Assembly: GCF_900130035.1 (NCBI RefSeq) | Contig: NZ_FQXQ01000002.1 | Coordinates: 434,001-498,000, forward strand | Direction: 5' to 3' | Origin: Wenyingzhuangia marina | GTDB lineage: Bacteria; Bacteroidota; Bacteroidia; Flavobacteriales; Flavobacteriaceae | Length of the DNA: 64,000 bases | In this document: positions 38,455 to 47,763 of the stretch, piece by piece | Numbering within the stretch: the first letter of the stretch is position 1 | Layout of the letters: every line of letters starts with the position of its first letter | Translations under genes and position numbers: made by a program | The notes under the pieces: model-generated | The model's input: only the letters and a program-made list of their open reading frames with translations | Database searches by the model: none | What the model was told of the DNA's origin: nothing

Positions 38455-40323
38455 CTAATATAATGGTCTTATAGGGGTAATGGTACTTGATTGAATATCT
38501 ATTTTAAAATGATTAGCTGGTTGGCCATTACAAAATTTTAAAAAAATATTTCCCCATAATTTTAAGTTTCTATGATTAGAGCTTTTTAACAATTCACAAA
38601 TTAAAATATATTGATTTAATTTAGCTTGTCCAACATCCATAACCGCTAACTTATCGGCACTTTTAAATTTATAAAAATCATGAATCATATCCAAACCAGT
38701 CCATTCTTTAAAAACTTCCATAGAGATTTTTTGATCTTTTAACTTAGTTTCAAAAGCTTTAATATCTCCATTATTCTCTTTTGCTATGTTTATTAAATCT
38801 TGACCAGTAGTGTTTACTAATAAATCTTTAAATTCTTTAGGCCAATCGTTTTTTAAGAACCTTAATCTTACCAATTCTTTTAAATGCCATGCTGTGAATT
38901 CTTTATAATTATTTGCATTTAAAATAGCAGCATCCCATATATAAGGTTGATTTGTTTTTTCTAAATAATCATGCTCTAATTGATACAGTGGAAACAAAGT
39001 TTTAAAGTCTGCTACATTGTCCAACACCACAGTTTCTATTTCAAAAACATTATTATTTTTTATGGTTAACAATTTATAACCAGGAATATAAGCTGCTAAA
39101 GATGGAATTTGAATATTTATCAACCCGTTTCCATTTTTAAATTTTCTAAGTCCTGTATCATTAATATGCATGTGTCCTCCAAAATGGACTTTTACGCCAG
39201 CTTCAGCCAAAGCTTTAGCCACTTCTTCATTAGGAACTCTTTGCATTTGCATTTTATCTTTTCCAAATAAAACCTTCATATCCTCAGTAGCATCATCATT
39301 AAAGTCGATGGTTGGAAAATGACTAAATACAATTAATTTTTTTCCTAGTTTTTCTGCTCTTTCAGTCACAGATTTTATCCAAGTAAGTAAATAATCTTTG
39401 TGCGTTAACACATTGTTATACCCCGTACTTGCTCCCTCAAAATTAGCAGGATTGTAAGATGTTTCTTCTCCTTTAGGAACGTAAACGTTGGCATCAATAG
39501 CTAAAAACCACAAATCATCTCCTAATTCAGTTACATAACTTAAATCTGGAACTTCTGCATTTGTTGGTTGAATTTTATAAGTTCTAAACCTTATGTCCGA
39601 ATATTTTAAAGCCTTGTCATAAGTATAATCTTGATAAGTATAGGTCGTAAAAGGGCTTTCCCAATAAATAGTATTTTGTTTAGGATAAAAGCCAAAGTCT
39701 TTTAATTCATTTAAAATTCCTTGATATCCTAATCTTGCAATATCTTTGGTTATAATGGTTGGTAAAGCGTTTTCTTCATTAGATGGATACAATCCTTCTT
39801 TACTGAAAATAGCCTGAGTCTTTCCTCCTTGCCCTAAAAAGTCTTTCTTTCCTGCATCTTGATAAAAGGGTCTTACAGGATCGTGATTTCCAGTGGTTAA
39901 AATAAAATTGATGTGGTATTTTTCTGAATATTCTTTTAAAATATTTTTCAATCCTCTTATATTTACCAATTGTCCATCATCACTAAAATCACCTGGTAAA
40001 GCCACGTATTTTACACCTCTCTTAACCACATCGTTTAAAGCAGCTTTAAAAGCAAAATAATTTTCGTTAAACAACCTTGTAGACTCCAATTGAGATTGCA
40101 TGGTTCTAGCCAAAGTATATTTTTGAGTTGTAGGATTTAAAATTCCTCGATAAGAATTATCCGAAAACTCTCCATAAATATCCAACAAATGAACATCCGA
40201 CAAAAAGGCAACTTGTAAAGAATTTGTCTCTTTTTTCTCTTGTACGTGTTTACAAGAGAAAAAAGAAACAATGAGTGCTAAAACACCTAGTAAATTTATT
40301 ATCAAAGAATTAAATTCCTTCAT
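38455..40323 (-). CDS. Calcineurin-type metallophosphoesterase lipoprotein of the PUL
   Basis: A 622-residue protein with an SPII signal (SFFSC, Cys24). The calcineurin-like metal motifs appear in order: DVHLLD, PGDFSDDG, TGNHDPVRP, VFSHFP and GGHMHIND. The C-terminal about 200 residues are a helical extension without a known family. It could remove phosphate from an inositol phosphate or cleave a phosphodiester such as phosphoethanolamine. Its ATG overlaps the GH115 stop codon by one base (TAATG), so the two are coupled. Its place in a glycan locus is unusual and points to a phosphorylated substrate. Confidence 0.88.
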   Translation of the reverse strand: MKEFNSLIINLLGVLALIVSFFSCKHVQEKKETNSLQVAFLSDVHLLDIYGEFSDNSYRGILNPTTQKYTLARTMQSQLESTRLFNENYFAFKAALNDVVKRGVKYVALPGDFSDDGQLVNIRGLKNILKEYSEKYHINFILTTGNHDPVRPFYQDAGKKDFLGQGGKTQAIFSKEGLYPSNEENALPTIITKDIARLGYQGILNELKDFGFYPKQNTIYWESPFTTYTYQDYTYDKALKYSDIRFRTYKIQPTNAEVPDLSYVTELGDDLWFLAIDANVYVPKGEETSYNPANFEGASTGYNNVLTHKDYLLTWIKSVTERAEKLGKKLIVFSHFPTIDFNDDATEDMKVLFGKDKMQMQRVPNEEVAKALAEAGVKVHFGGHMHINDTGLRKFKNGNGLINIQIPSLAAYIPGYKLLTIKNNNVFEIETVVLDNVADFKTLFPLYQLEHDYLEKTNQPYIWDAAILNANNYKEFTAWHLKELVRLRFLKNDWPKEFKDLLVNTTGQDLINIAKENNGDIKAFETKLKDQKISMEVFKEWTGLDMIHDFYKFKSADKLAVMDVGQAKLNQYILICELLKSSNHRNLKLWGNIFLKFCNGQPANHFKIDIQSSTITPIRPLY

Positions 40324-43274
40324 TACAATTTGGTTTCTTTAGGAAAAGCATATGATTTTTTCCATCCACCTAAATCTATCAATACTTGATCTATCATTAC
40401 TCCCGGATCTACCATCCATATTTTTAAAGTGTGTTTTCCGGCTTTATTTACTATTTGTTTTGCTGTTTTAACTGTTGCATTTTTTAATACATTTTGTTTC
40501 CACTCCTCACTTCTTCCAAAAGTTTGAAAATCTACAATTACAGGCTTTGCATCATCAATAGAAACAGCACATTTTACTCCGCTTCCCTCAAAAAATGCAT
40601 GAGTTGGAATGGCTTGAATATTTACATCTACCTCTCCAAAATTAAAAGTGTAAAAATCATATTCTAAAGCTGGACTATTTTTAACAATATCTGAAATCCA
40701 GTTTTGTGGTTTTGCTGTTCTTGGTAATGCAACAGCCACTTTCCCAGAATATCCTATTCCTTCAAAAGTTTCCCATTTTGCTTCTAATCCATCTTTTTTT
40801 CTAGTATAATTCTCTGCCTTTATAGATACAAAACCTTTGTCTTCTACAAATCCTTTGTATCCTTTTAATGCTTCTAATTTTGGATTAAAAACAGAAACTC
40901 CTACTGTATAGGTTTTATCACCTGAAATAAAATCTATAGCTGAATTTACTTTAAAACTTGGAGGAATTAATTGATAATCATGTCCTAATGGAGCTTCTTT
41001 TTTATTCTCTCCCTTTGGCACTTTATCCCAGTCAATAGTAACCCATAATCTTTCTTCTGGTTGATCTGCATTTAACTCCCCTGAGGTTTTAGAAATCTTA
41101 ATCCAATTTTCCTTAGGTTTTGCTTGCCACTTTAAAGTTCCTTCATCTTTTAAATAAACATCAACATAATATTTGTTTTTAGTATAAGCATTAAAAACAG
41201 GTAATACGTCTGCATAAGAATTAATCGCTTTATCATTCAATTCCATTTCGTAACTCTCTAAAGCCAATCCTAAATCATTTGTATTCTTTGGAAAAGCCAC
41301 CGCTATAGAAGGTCTTGAAAAAACAGGTAAATATCTTGGAGACATGTTCATGATATGATTCCATTTACCACCTTGTAAAACATTGTTGTAATAATTGGTT
41401 TCTGATACAATTCTATTGTAAGCCAAAAATGATTTTTCTCCATAGTATAAAGCACTATTTCTTCCTTGTGATGACACAAATTTGTTTTTATATGCATATA
41501 ACCATTTGTGATTCATACTTGCTGCAGTAACAACTGGATAATAAACCAGTTGATAAAAAGCATCTTTTCTGTATGCAGGAACTTTTGTATTAATACTATC
41601 TACCGCTGTTATTAATGTTTGATAAGCTTCAATTCTTTGATTTACTTCATCTCCATAATGAAATTGTGTTAATTCCGTTTCTTTGGCTTTGGTTACAGGC
41701 TCTACCTGACTCCAAGCCATAAACTCTGGTCTTCTTTGAAATGCCAATTCATCATATTTTAACATAACACCAGTAATATCTTTGGCTGTTTTTTCTCCAA
41801 ACTCTCTGGTAGCCCAATTGTTTTTGTGTTGTTTTACATCAGTATTTTTTTCAAACTTGGTCATATCCCAAGCCATATCTAAAAACAATTCAATATTATA
41901 TTCATGTGGTTTGATATCTCCACAATTTAGAATCCATAAATCTTTTGATTGAAATTCATACGCTTTAGACATTTCTTCCCACATCAAAACTGGATTGGTT
42001 GAATTTAACCATAAATAATCATGAGGTCTTCCCCAATAAGAAGTATGATAATAAACCCCTGCTCCACCACTACGTTTTTGTTCTCTAAAGTTGCTCAACT
42101 GACGAATATAACCATAGTTATCATCTGTCCACATAAGCATTACATCTTCTGGCAAGTTCAACCCACTTTGGTAATAATGTAACACCTCTTTATAAGGCAC
42201 AAAAACTTGTGGTCTTTCTTCATCTTTTTTAGAATACTTTTCTAAAATTTCTCTTTGATCAGTAATTACTTGCTCCAATAATTCTACTTGAGATTCTGTA
42301 TCATCTTCCCCTACAATCATAGGTGAATCATGTTCTCCTCTCATCCCAACAGTATAAATTCCTTCGTAGTTTTCTGTTTCTTTAGCTCTTTTTTTGAACA
42401 ATTTTTTAATAGATCTTGAATTGGTATCATAACGATATTCTCCCATAGTTTCATGATCCCATTCTGCATTGATATTACTCAACATAGGCTCTGCATGAGA
42501 GCTTCCAACCACAATAGCATAATTGTCTGCTACCACTTTATTCTCTGGATAAAAATAAAACGCTTTGGTAGACTTATGCATGGCTGGCCAAATAGTATTG
42601 GCACGTAAACGTAATAACAATTCAAAAACTTTAGCATATGTTTTAGGTCCAATATCTCCCGTTTCTGGTTCGTAATTTAAAGCAGCCCAACGTTGTAATC
42701 CCCAATCTTCATCATTTAAAAAGATTCCTCTATATTTTACTGATGGAGATCCATATGTTTTTGGAGTAACAGAAATAGATACTTCTTCTTTAACTTCTGG
42801 AGTTACATCAGCCCACCATTCCCATGGAGAAACATCCATCATTCTAGAAACTTCTAACAAACCATAAGCGGTCGCTCTTCTATCAGAACCAACTATCACC
42901 AATGCTTTTTCAATTCCTGGCAAAGGTTTGTTTACAACTTCAATTTTATAAGTTTCCCATTTTCCTTCAATATCAGTAATTGTTATTTTTTCATCATCAA
43001 CCAATCTACCAATCAAACTACTTTGTCCAACGGTACCTGCTAGAATAGAATATTTATGAACATCACCATTAATTTCAATATACTTTTTTGTGATTTTAGA
43101 AATATCATCTACCAACATTTTAGCAGCTATTTCTACTACCTTGGCATCACTTTTATCATAAAAAACACCTACTTTTTCGTTTTTTGAAACGATGGTAAAA
43201 GAGGTTTGAGCACATAAACTGTTTGCTATTAAAACAATTAATAAAAAAATACTTGGGGATTTTGGTTTAAACAT
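40323..43274 (-). CDS. GH115 alpha-glucuronidase-family enzyme
   Basis: A 983-residue secreted enzyme with a signal peptide (IANSLCAQ). The family pattern is visible: an N-terminal domain, then the catalytic barrel with VKYRGIFLNDEDWGLQRWA, LRANTIWPAMH and VVGSSHAEPM; a helical part (RPEFMAWSQVEP); and a C-terminal domain (GFVSIKAENYTRKKDG). GH115 enzymes remove alpha-1,2-linked (4-O-methyl-)glucuronic acid, best known from xylan and arabinoxylan. In this locus no xylanase is present. It lies 6 bp after the PI-PLC-like gene and is coupled to the phosphoesterase. Confidence 0.93.
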   Translation of the reverse strand: MFKPKSPSIFLLIVLIANSLCAQTSFTIVSKNEKVGVFYDKSDAKVVEIAAKMLVDDISKITKKYIEINGDVHKYSILAGTVGQSSLIGRLVDDEKITITDIEGKWETYKIEVVNKPLPGIEKALVIVGSDRRATAYGLLEVSRMMDVSPWEWWADVTPEVKEEVSISVTPKTYGSPSVKYRGIFLNDEDWGLQRWAALNYEPETGDIGPKTYAKVFELLLRLRANTIWPAMHKSTKAFYFYPENKVVADNYAIVVGSSHAEPMLSNINAEWDHETMGEYRYDTNSRSIKKLFKKRAKETENYEGIYTVGMRGEHDSPMIVGEDDTESQVELLEQVITDQREILEKYSKKDEERPQVFVPYKEVLHYYQSGLNLPEDVMLMWTDDNYGYIRQLSNFREQKRSGGAGVYYHTSYWGRPHDYLWLNSTNPVLMWEEMSKAYEFQSKDLWILNCGDIKPHEYNIELFLDMAWDMTKFEKNTDVKQHKNNWATREFGEKTAKDITGVMLKYDELAFQRRPEFMAWSQVEPVTKAKETELTQFHYGDEVNQRIEAYQTLITAVDSINTKVPAYRKDAFYQLVYYPVVTAASMNHKWLYAYKNKFVSSQGRNSALYYGEKSFLAYNRIVSETNYYNNVLQGGKWNHIMNMSPRYLPVFSRPSIAVAFPKNTNDLGLALESYEMELNDKAINSYADVLPVFNAYTKNKYYVDVYLKDEGTLKWQAKPKENWIKISKTSGELNADQPEERLWVTIDWDKVPKGENKKEAPLGHDYQLIPPSFKVNSAIDFISGDKTYTVGVSVFNPKLEALKGYKGFVEDKGFVSIKAENYTRKKDGLEAKWETFEGIGYSGKVAVALPRTAKPQNWISDIVKNSPALEYDFYTFNFGEVDVNIQAIPTHAFFEGSGVKCAVSIDDAKPVIVDFQTFGRSEEWKQNVLKNATVKTAKQIVNKAGKHTLKIWMVDPGVMIDQVLIDLGGWKKSYAFPKETKL

Positions 43275-43280
43275 GAATTA

Positions 43281-44357
43281 TTATTTTATTCTTTCGTAAC
43301 TATTGTTTTCAAAACTAACCTTATAATCAGACTTATAAAGTTTGGTTGGTACATAATAATCTGTTGAGATGACTTGTGCACCAGATTGTTTTGCTTTTTC
43401 AAATTTACAATAATCATTGGTTCTAGACTCATTTGTTCCATCATCTGCACGAGTTCTTACCATATAACCACTTAAAACCAGCTCTTTAATATAATCAAAA
43501 TCTTTAATAGGGTTATTTATCACTCTAAACGCAGCTTCAGGATTTCCTTCTTTGCTATTTACAAACATCATCCTGTTTTTTAAGCTTGGATGTCCTTCTA
43601 AATACCGATTGTTTTTATCTTCTTTTTCATCTAACACAAAAAGAAATCTTCCTTTTAACTTTTCTAAACTTGGCCATCCATCTTTTAAAACTGCTTCTTC
43701 TAAAGTTTTATGATTTCCTCTCACCAAATCCGGAGTAATTAATTGGTTGTCTTTAAATACTGAACGAATTTCAAGATCAATACTATCCAATGCATTTTTT
43801 GTAAATGACAACAATTTGCTTAAATCCTGATGATTGCTGTCTTTTGCATTAATTAAAATAAATATTGGTGTGTGATTAGGGTGATTGTCAGACCATTTTT
43901 TGATGGCTTTTAATCCATCTTTAAATAATAAATAATGACTTCTAAAGTCAATATCTTGTATGTGAAACATTTTTAAACCTGGCTGATGTAACTTTTTTTC
44001 CACATCATAAGGTAAAGGTTTATTGCCTAATGATTTCACAATTTCTAATCCTTTAGGATTTGTAAATCGTCCTCCATTAGGATCATGTAAAACATCTAAC
44101 TCTAGATTTCTAAGACCTAAATCTAATTGCTCTAAAATAGAAACATGTCCATATTGCAATGACTTAGCCCTAGCTGAATCTATTTGATATAAATATTCCC
44201 ACAGAGTTTGCTCTATGGGAATTTTATATGAATTATGACTTCCTATCACTTGAATATTATTTAAACGAATTTCTTTTGTTTTATCACATGAAATCATCAA
44301 AAACAAAGCCGTAAAAAGTATTCCTACAAAAAAGATGATCAGGATTATTTTTTTCAT
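43281..44357 (-). CDS. PI-PLC-like (phosphoinositide-specific phospholipase C) lipoprotein of the PUL
   Basis: A 358-residue protein with an SPII signal (LFLMISC, Cys24) and a PLC-type TIM barrel like the Ca2+-dependent bacterial PI-PLC group (SaPLC1-like). The first catalytic His lies in IGSHNSYK (His41), the metal-binding acids in NLELDVLHD, and the second His in MFHIQDIDF. The C-terminal part holds TDYYVPTKLY. It would split a phosphodiester between inositol phosphate and a lipid, or a related bond. As a lipoprotein it could act on the cell surface on membrane-derived material. It stands between the DUF5009 gene (17 bp) and GH115 (6 bp). Confidence 0.85.
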   Translation of the reverse strand: MKKIILIIFFVGILFTALFLMISCDKTKEIRLNNIQVIGSHNSYKIPIEQTLWEYLYQIDSARAKSLQYGHVSILEQLDLGLRNLELDVLHDPNGGRFTNPKGLEIVKSLGNKPLPYDVEKKLHQPGLKMFHIQDIDFRSHYLLFKDGLKAIKKWSDNHPNHTPIFILINAKDSNHQDLSKLLSFTKNALDSIDLEIRSVFKDNQLITPDLVRGNHKTLEEAVLKDGWPSLEKLKGRFLFVLDEKEDKNNRYLEGHPSLKNRMMFVNSKEGNPEAAFRVINNPIKDFDYIKELVLSGYMVRTRADDGTNESRTNDYCKFEKAKQSGAQVISTDYYVPTKLYKSDYKVSFENNSYERIK

Positions 44358-44374
44358 GCTACTTATTTAAAAAC

Positions 44375-45514
44375 CTAAATTTTTATATAAATACGCTTTT
44401 TGTCTAAATACCAACCTATAGACCAACAAACCATCATAAAAACAATAGCTGTTACAAATGCCCCGAAACTTCCAGGAAAGATTTGTTGAAATATACGTTC
44501 ACTAACCCATTCAAAAACATCTAACCCTGAACTTGTTGGTATCATTCTTAAAGTGATATAAAACAACTCAGAAAACAGATAAATAAACATAGGGTTCTTC
44601 CCAAAAACATTAAAGAACTCCGTTCCTTTTCTTGTGTTTTTTAACTCTATAAAATAAATTAATATTGCCATTACAGATAAATCTATTCCTACCGTGTGTA
44701 ACACAAATGGACTGGTCCATAGCTTTTTACTCATCGGAAATACCAAATCCCACCAAAGTGCTAAAGCTGATAATAAAAATCCTGCAATTAATAGTTTTGA
44801 AATTCCTTCAAAACTCTTTCCTTTTTGTTGAATAAACTTTCCTGCTAAATATCCTCCTATCACATTAACCACAGAAGGTAAAGTACTTAAAATTCCTTCT
44901 GGATCAAACGGAATACTATCTCTTTTGTAAATATGTCCTTCTCCTAAAATAGTTAAATCCAATCTAGTAATTGCATTGGTAGCCATCTCTAGCTCTGCTC
45001 CCGTAGTTCCAAACAGGTACAAGATTTCCCAGTAAGCGATTAAAATAATAGCACTGATGATGATTGCTGTTTTTTCTTTTAAATAATAAAAAAGTATTGA
45101 CGCTAAAAAATAACAAATGGCAATACGTTGCAACACCCCCATTACTCTTGTTTCTGAAAAAGGTTTTAACTCCCATCCATCAGCTCCTTGTCTAAAAAAC
45201 GGGAACCAATACATTAAGAAACCTAACAAGAAAATAATTATTGTACGTTTTAATACTTTTTTCCAAAATACTTCTGAAGGAGCATCTTTTAATTTGGTCA
45301 TCGAAAAACTCATCGCATTTCCCATCGCAAATAAAAACGAGGGAAATACCAAATCTGCTAAAGTGAATCCAAACCAATGGGCATGTACCAAATATGGGTA
45401 TAACTTAGCTCCAGTTCCTGGGGTATTCACCACAATCATCAAACAAATCGTTAATCCTCTAAAAACATCTAAGGATAAAAATCGATTTGTATTTTTTAGT
45501 ATCGCTTCTTTCAT
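44375..45514 (-). CDS. HGSNAT-like membrane acetyltransferase (DUF5009/NagX family)
   Basis: A 379-residue polytopic inner-membrane protein with about ten helices. The start RFLSLDVFRGLTICLMIVVN and HAHWFGFTLADLVFPSFLFAMG are the family signature; the His pair (His44, His46) matches the region of the acetyl-accepting His in human HGSNAT. HGSNAT adds an acetyl group from cytosolic acetyl-CoA to a terminal non-reducing glucosamine, so that alpha-N-acetylglucosaminidase (GH89) can cut. Here the gene starts 2 bp after the GH89 gene. No signal peptide is separate from the first helix. Confidence 0.88.
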   Translation of the reverse strand: MKEAILKNTNRFLSLDVFRGLTICLMIVVNTPGTGAKLYPYLVHAHWFGFTLADLVFPSFLFAMGNAMSFSMTKLKDAPSEVFWKKVLKRTIIIFLLGFLMYWFPFFRQGADGWELKPFSETRVMGVLQRIAICYFLASILFYYLKEKTAIIISAIILIAYWEILYLFGTTGAELEMATNAITRLDLTILGEGHIYKRDSIPFDPEGILSTLPSVVNVIGGYLAGKFIQQKGKSFEGISKLLIAGFLLSALALWWDLVFPMSKKLWTSPFVLHTVGIDLSVMAILIYFIELKNTRKGTEFFNVFGKNPMFIYLFSELFYITLRMIPTSSGLDVFEWVSERIFQQIFPGSFGAFVTAIVFMMVCWSIGWYLDKKRIYIKI

Positions 45515-45516
45515 AG

Positions 45517-47751
45517 TTAATAGTTATATTGAATAGGACTCATCTTTTCTGTTATTGGAATGATTATGTCTCTATACTTAGTGTGTAATGCTTTTACTAT
45601 TTCACTAGCACTTCCAGTAGCTTCTATTGGAAAGTCTTTTCTTGACGTAACCCAATTCCACTCCCATTGCTTAATTTCTTGATCAAATGCTTCTTGATCA
45701 AACTTTTTCCAGTCTTGTTTTACCGTTGCAAAGAACTGTTCCCATCTTGGTTTGTAAAAGTCATTAAACAATCCACTCCATTGACGGTTGCTGTATTCAT
45801 GCAGTCTATTATCTGCTCCTCCCCAAAGGGTAATCAAATCTCTTGCGTTTTGTTCATATAAAGCTTTTTCTGCTTCTGTTTCTCCCCATGCTCTTGCATC
45901 TGCAATCCAAGTCCCTAGTAAAAAGTCTTTTCTAGTAGCTAGTAGTTTATCCATATCTTCTATTAAAGTGATAAACTCTGTGCTGTATTTATCAAAAGCG
46001 ACTTTGTTGTTTTCTTTGTAAGCAACTGCTATTTGTTGTTGTAATGGTAACGCATAGTTGGCTAATACTTGTCTGGTAATATCTACCAAATCATATTCAA
46101 AACCATCGGATCCTTGGTGATTTGGAATAGCAGCCACAAACAAGTCCCAAGCAGGTAATAAATCTGCTGGTGCATAATTCAACTTAGTTCTTGCCCATCT
46201 TCTATATCCTTCAAAAGTAGGTCTAGCTACAATAATACTTTCTGCTCCATCACGAATGGTTTGCCCATTATAAACTGTATTTACTAAAACATCCCATGCT
46301 TTTATTAATTGATCATTTTCTTTCCCGTATCTGTTTGTTGTATATTGTTCTAACCACTCTTTTAAATCAATAGGAGTATCTCGCCAAGTATTGTCAGTCA
46401 TCAATTCATACAAAACAGGGTTCTGTTCTATAGATTCCATAGTAAGTCCAATTCCTTTTAACTTTCCTGAATTTGGATCTTTTAAGGCTTTCGCTGGTTC
46501 GTCTGCAACAGTTTCTATTCTTCCAAACATGCTAATATTTCCTCCAAAACTGTGTAACATATTCCAAATCCATTGTTTTCCATAAAACGCTTCTGTTCTT
46601 TTCCAAATTGGTTCTATTTCCGTTGCCAAATCTAAAATGATCATTTTATCATCAGGTACTGGAGCTAACAATCCTTTTATTTGTGGAGCTTTCCAAAATT
46701 CTCTGTGGCTATAAAACAACCAACCTTGCATCACCCAAACAGCTTCTTCATCGGCTGATTTCATTCCTTCATAAACTTTACTACTTAAATTGGTTAAATA
46801 AGTAGGATCGTCTGAAGGTGGTGTGTTTTCATTAAACGTATCAGCAGAATACAAATGATCTGTTCCATAAATACGCTCTTGTGTTTCTAAAAACTTCTTT
46901 CCAATTTCTGCAAACAATGGATCATTCGCATCTAAAATATAAGTGTCTTCAAAATCATTCCCCCAGTTGGTTTGTTTCAACTTTGCATCTGGAAAAAACT
47001 TTTTAAACGAGGCTGGTACATGTCCAGTAAAAGCAGGTAAAACAGTTTTCATTCCTAGCTCACGCTCTCTTTCTAAAATCTTTTTTTGTAAGTCTCTGTG
47101 AGTCTCTTTCCAATGTTGAGTTAAAGGTCCTCCCCAACCGTCTAAATTTCCCATCCAAAACCAAGAGAAATAAGCAGGTCCACTAAAAAATCCTTCTAAG
47201 TCTTCATCTGTAAATCCATAAGATTTATAAACCTCATCCCATACATATTCTTCTCCTGTAATAGCCAAAGGCATGTTAATACCATGTAGTGCCATCCAGT
47301 CTATTTCTTTTTCCCAACGTTCCCAATCCCACCAACTCATGGTGTAGTTAAACGTACAGTAATTTAAATAATATCTATATTCATATGGGGTCTTTTTATG
47401 AATAAGGGTAGGTACTTGGGGTAAAGTATCTGGTAAATTTAAATTCGTTCCATTCCATGTAATTTGGCAATGAGCATATTCTTTTAAATAATAATATAAG
47501 GCTGATGCTACAGAAACTCCATTATTTCCTCGCAACACTATTTTTTCATCTTTAGACTCAATCTCAAACCAATCATCTTCTAACAAACTATCTATCTCTA
47601 CCTTAAAAGATTCTGAGTGTTTAGGAATGATTCTAGAGATTAAAGCTTCTGAAGGATTTAATTTTTTTTCTGTGTTGTTATCCTTGCTACCGCAAGAGAG
47701 GATCATTAAAAATAATGGAATCCAAAATAGTTGTTGAGTAATATTTTTCAT
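45517..47751 (-). CDS. GH89 alpha-N-acetylglucosaminidase lipoprotein
   Basis: A 744-residue lipoprotein (LILSC-type lipobox, Cys20) of the NAGLU family, which removes terminal alpha-linked GlcNAc. The N-terminal alpha/beta domain is followed by the barrel with RYYLNYCTFNYTMSWWDWERW, MALHGINMPLAITG and FNENTPP. The Glu308 in FNENTPP corresponds to the human catalytic Glu316, and GLTMESIEQNPVLYELM aligns with the region of Glu446. It is the natural partner of the HGSNAT-like gene immediately downstream. Confidence 0.93.
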   Translation of the reverse strand: MKNITQQLFWIPLFLMILSCGSKDNNTEKKLNPSEALISRIIPKHSESFKVEIDSLLEDDWFEIESKDEKIVLRGNNGVSVASALYYYLKEYAHCQITWNGTNLNLPDTLPQVPTLIHKKTPYEYRYYLNYCTFNYTMSWWDWERWEKEIDWMALHGINMPLAITGEEYVWDEVYKSYGFTDEDLEGFFSGPAYFSWFWMGNLDGWGGPLTQHWKETHRDLQKKILERERELGMKTVLPAFTGHVPASFKKFFPDAKLKQTNWGNDFEDTYILDANDPLFAEIGKKFLETQERIYGTDHLYSADTFNENTPPSDDPTYLTNLSSKVYEGMKSADEEAVWVMQGWLFYSHREFWKAPQIKGLLAPVPDDKMIILDLATEIEPIWKRTEAFYGKQWIWNMLHSFGGNISMFGRIETVADEPAKALKDPNSGKLKGIGLTMESIEQNPVLYELMTDNTWRDTPIDLKEWLEQYTTNRYGKENDQLIKAWDVLVNTVYNGQTIRDGAESIIVARPTFEGYRRWARTKLNYAPADLLPAWDLFVAAIPNHQGSDGFEYDLVDITRQVLANYALPLQQQIAVAYKENNKVAFDKYSTEFITLIEDMDKLLATRKDFLLGTWIADARAWGETEAEKALYEQNARDLITLWGGADNRLHEYSNRQWSGLFNDFYKPRWEQFFATVKQDWKKFDQEAFDQEIKQWEWNWVTSRKDFPIEATGSASEIVKALHTKYRDIIIPITEKMSPIQYNY

Positions 47752-47763
47752 AATTATTTCTTT

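Noticed and set aside
45117-45536. Long plus-strand open frames inside PUL genes (here inside the acetyltransferase gene)
   Set aside because: They lie antisense to well-supported genes, have unusual composition and no domain signature; they are by-products of codon use on the other strand.
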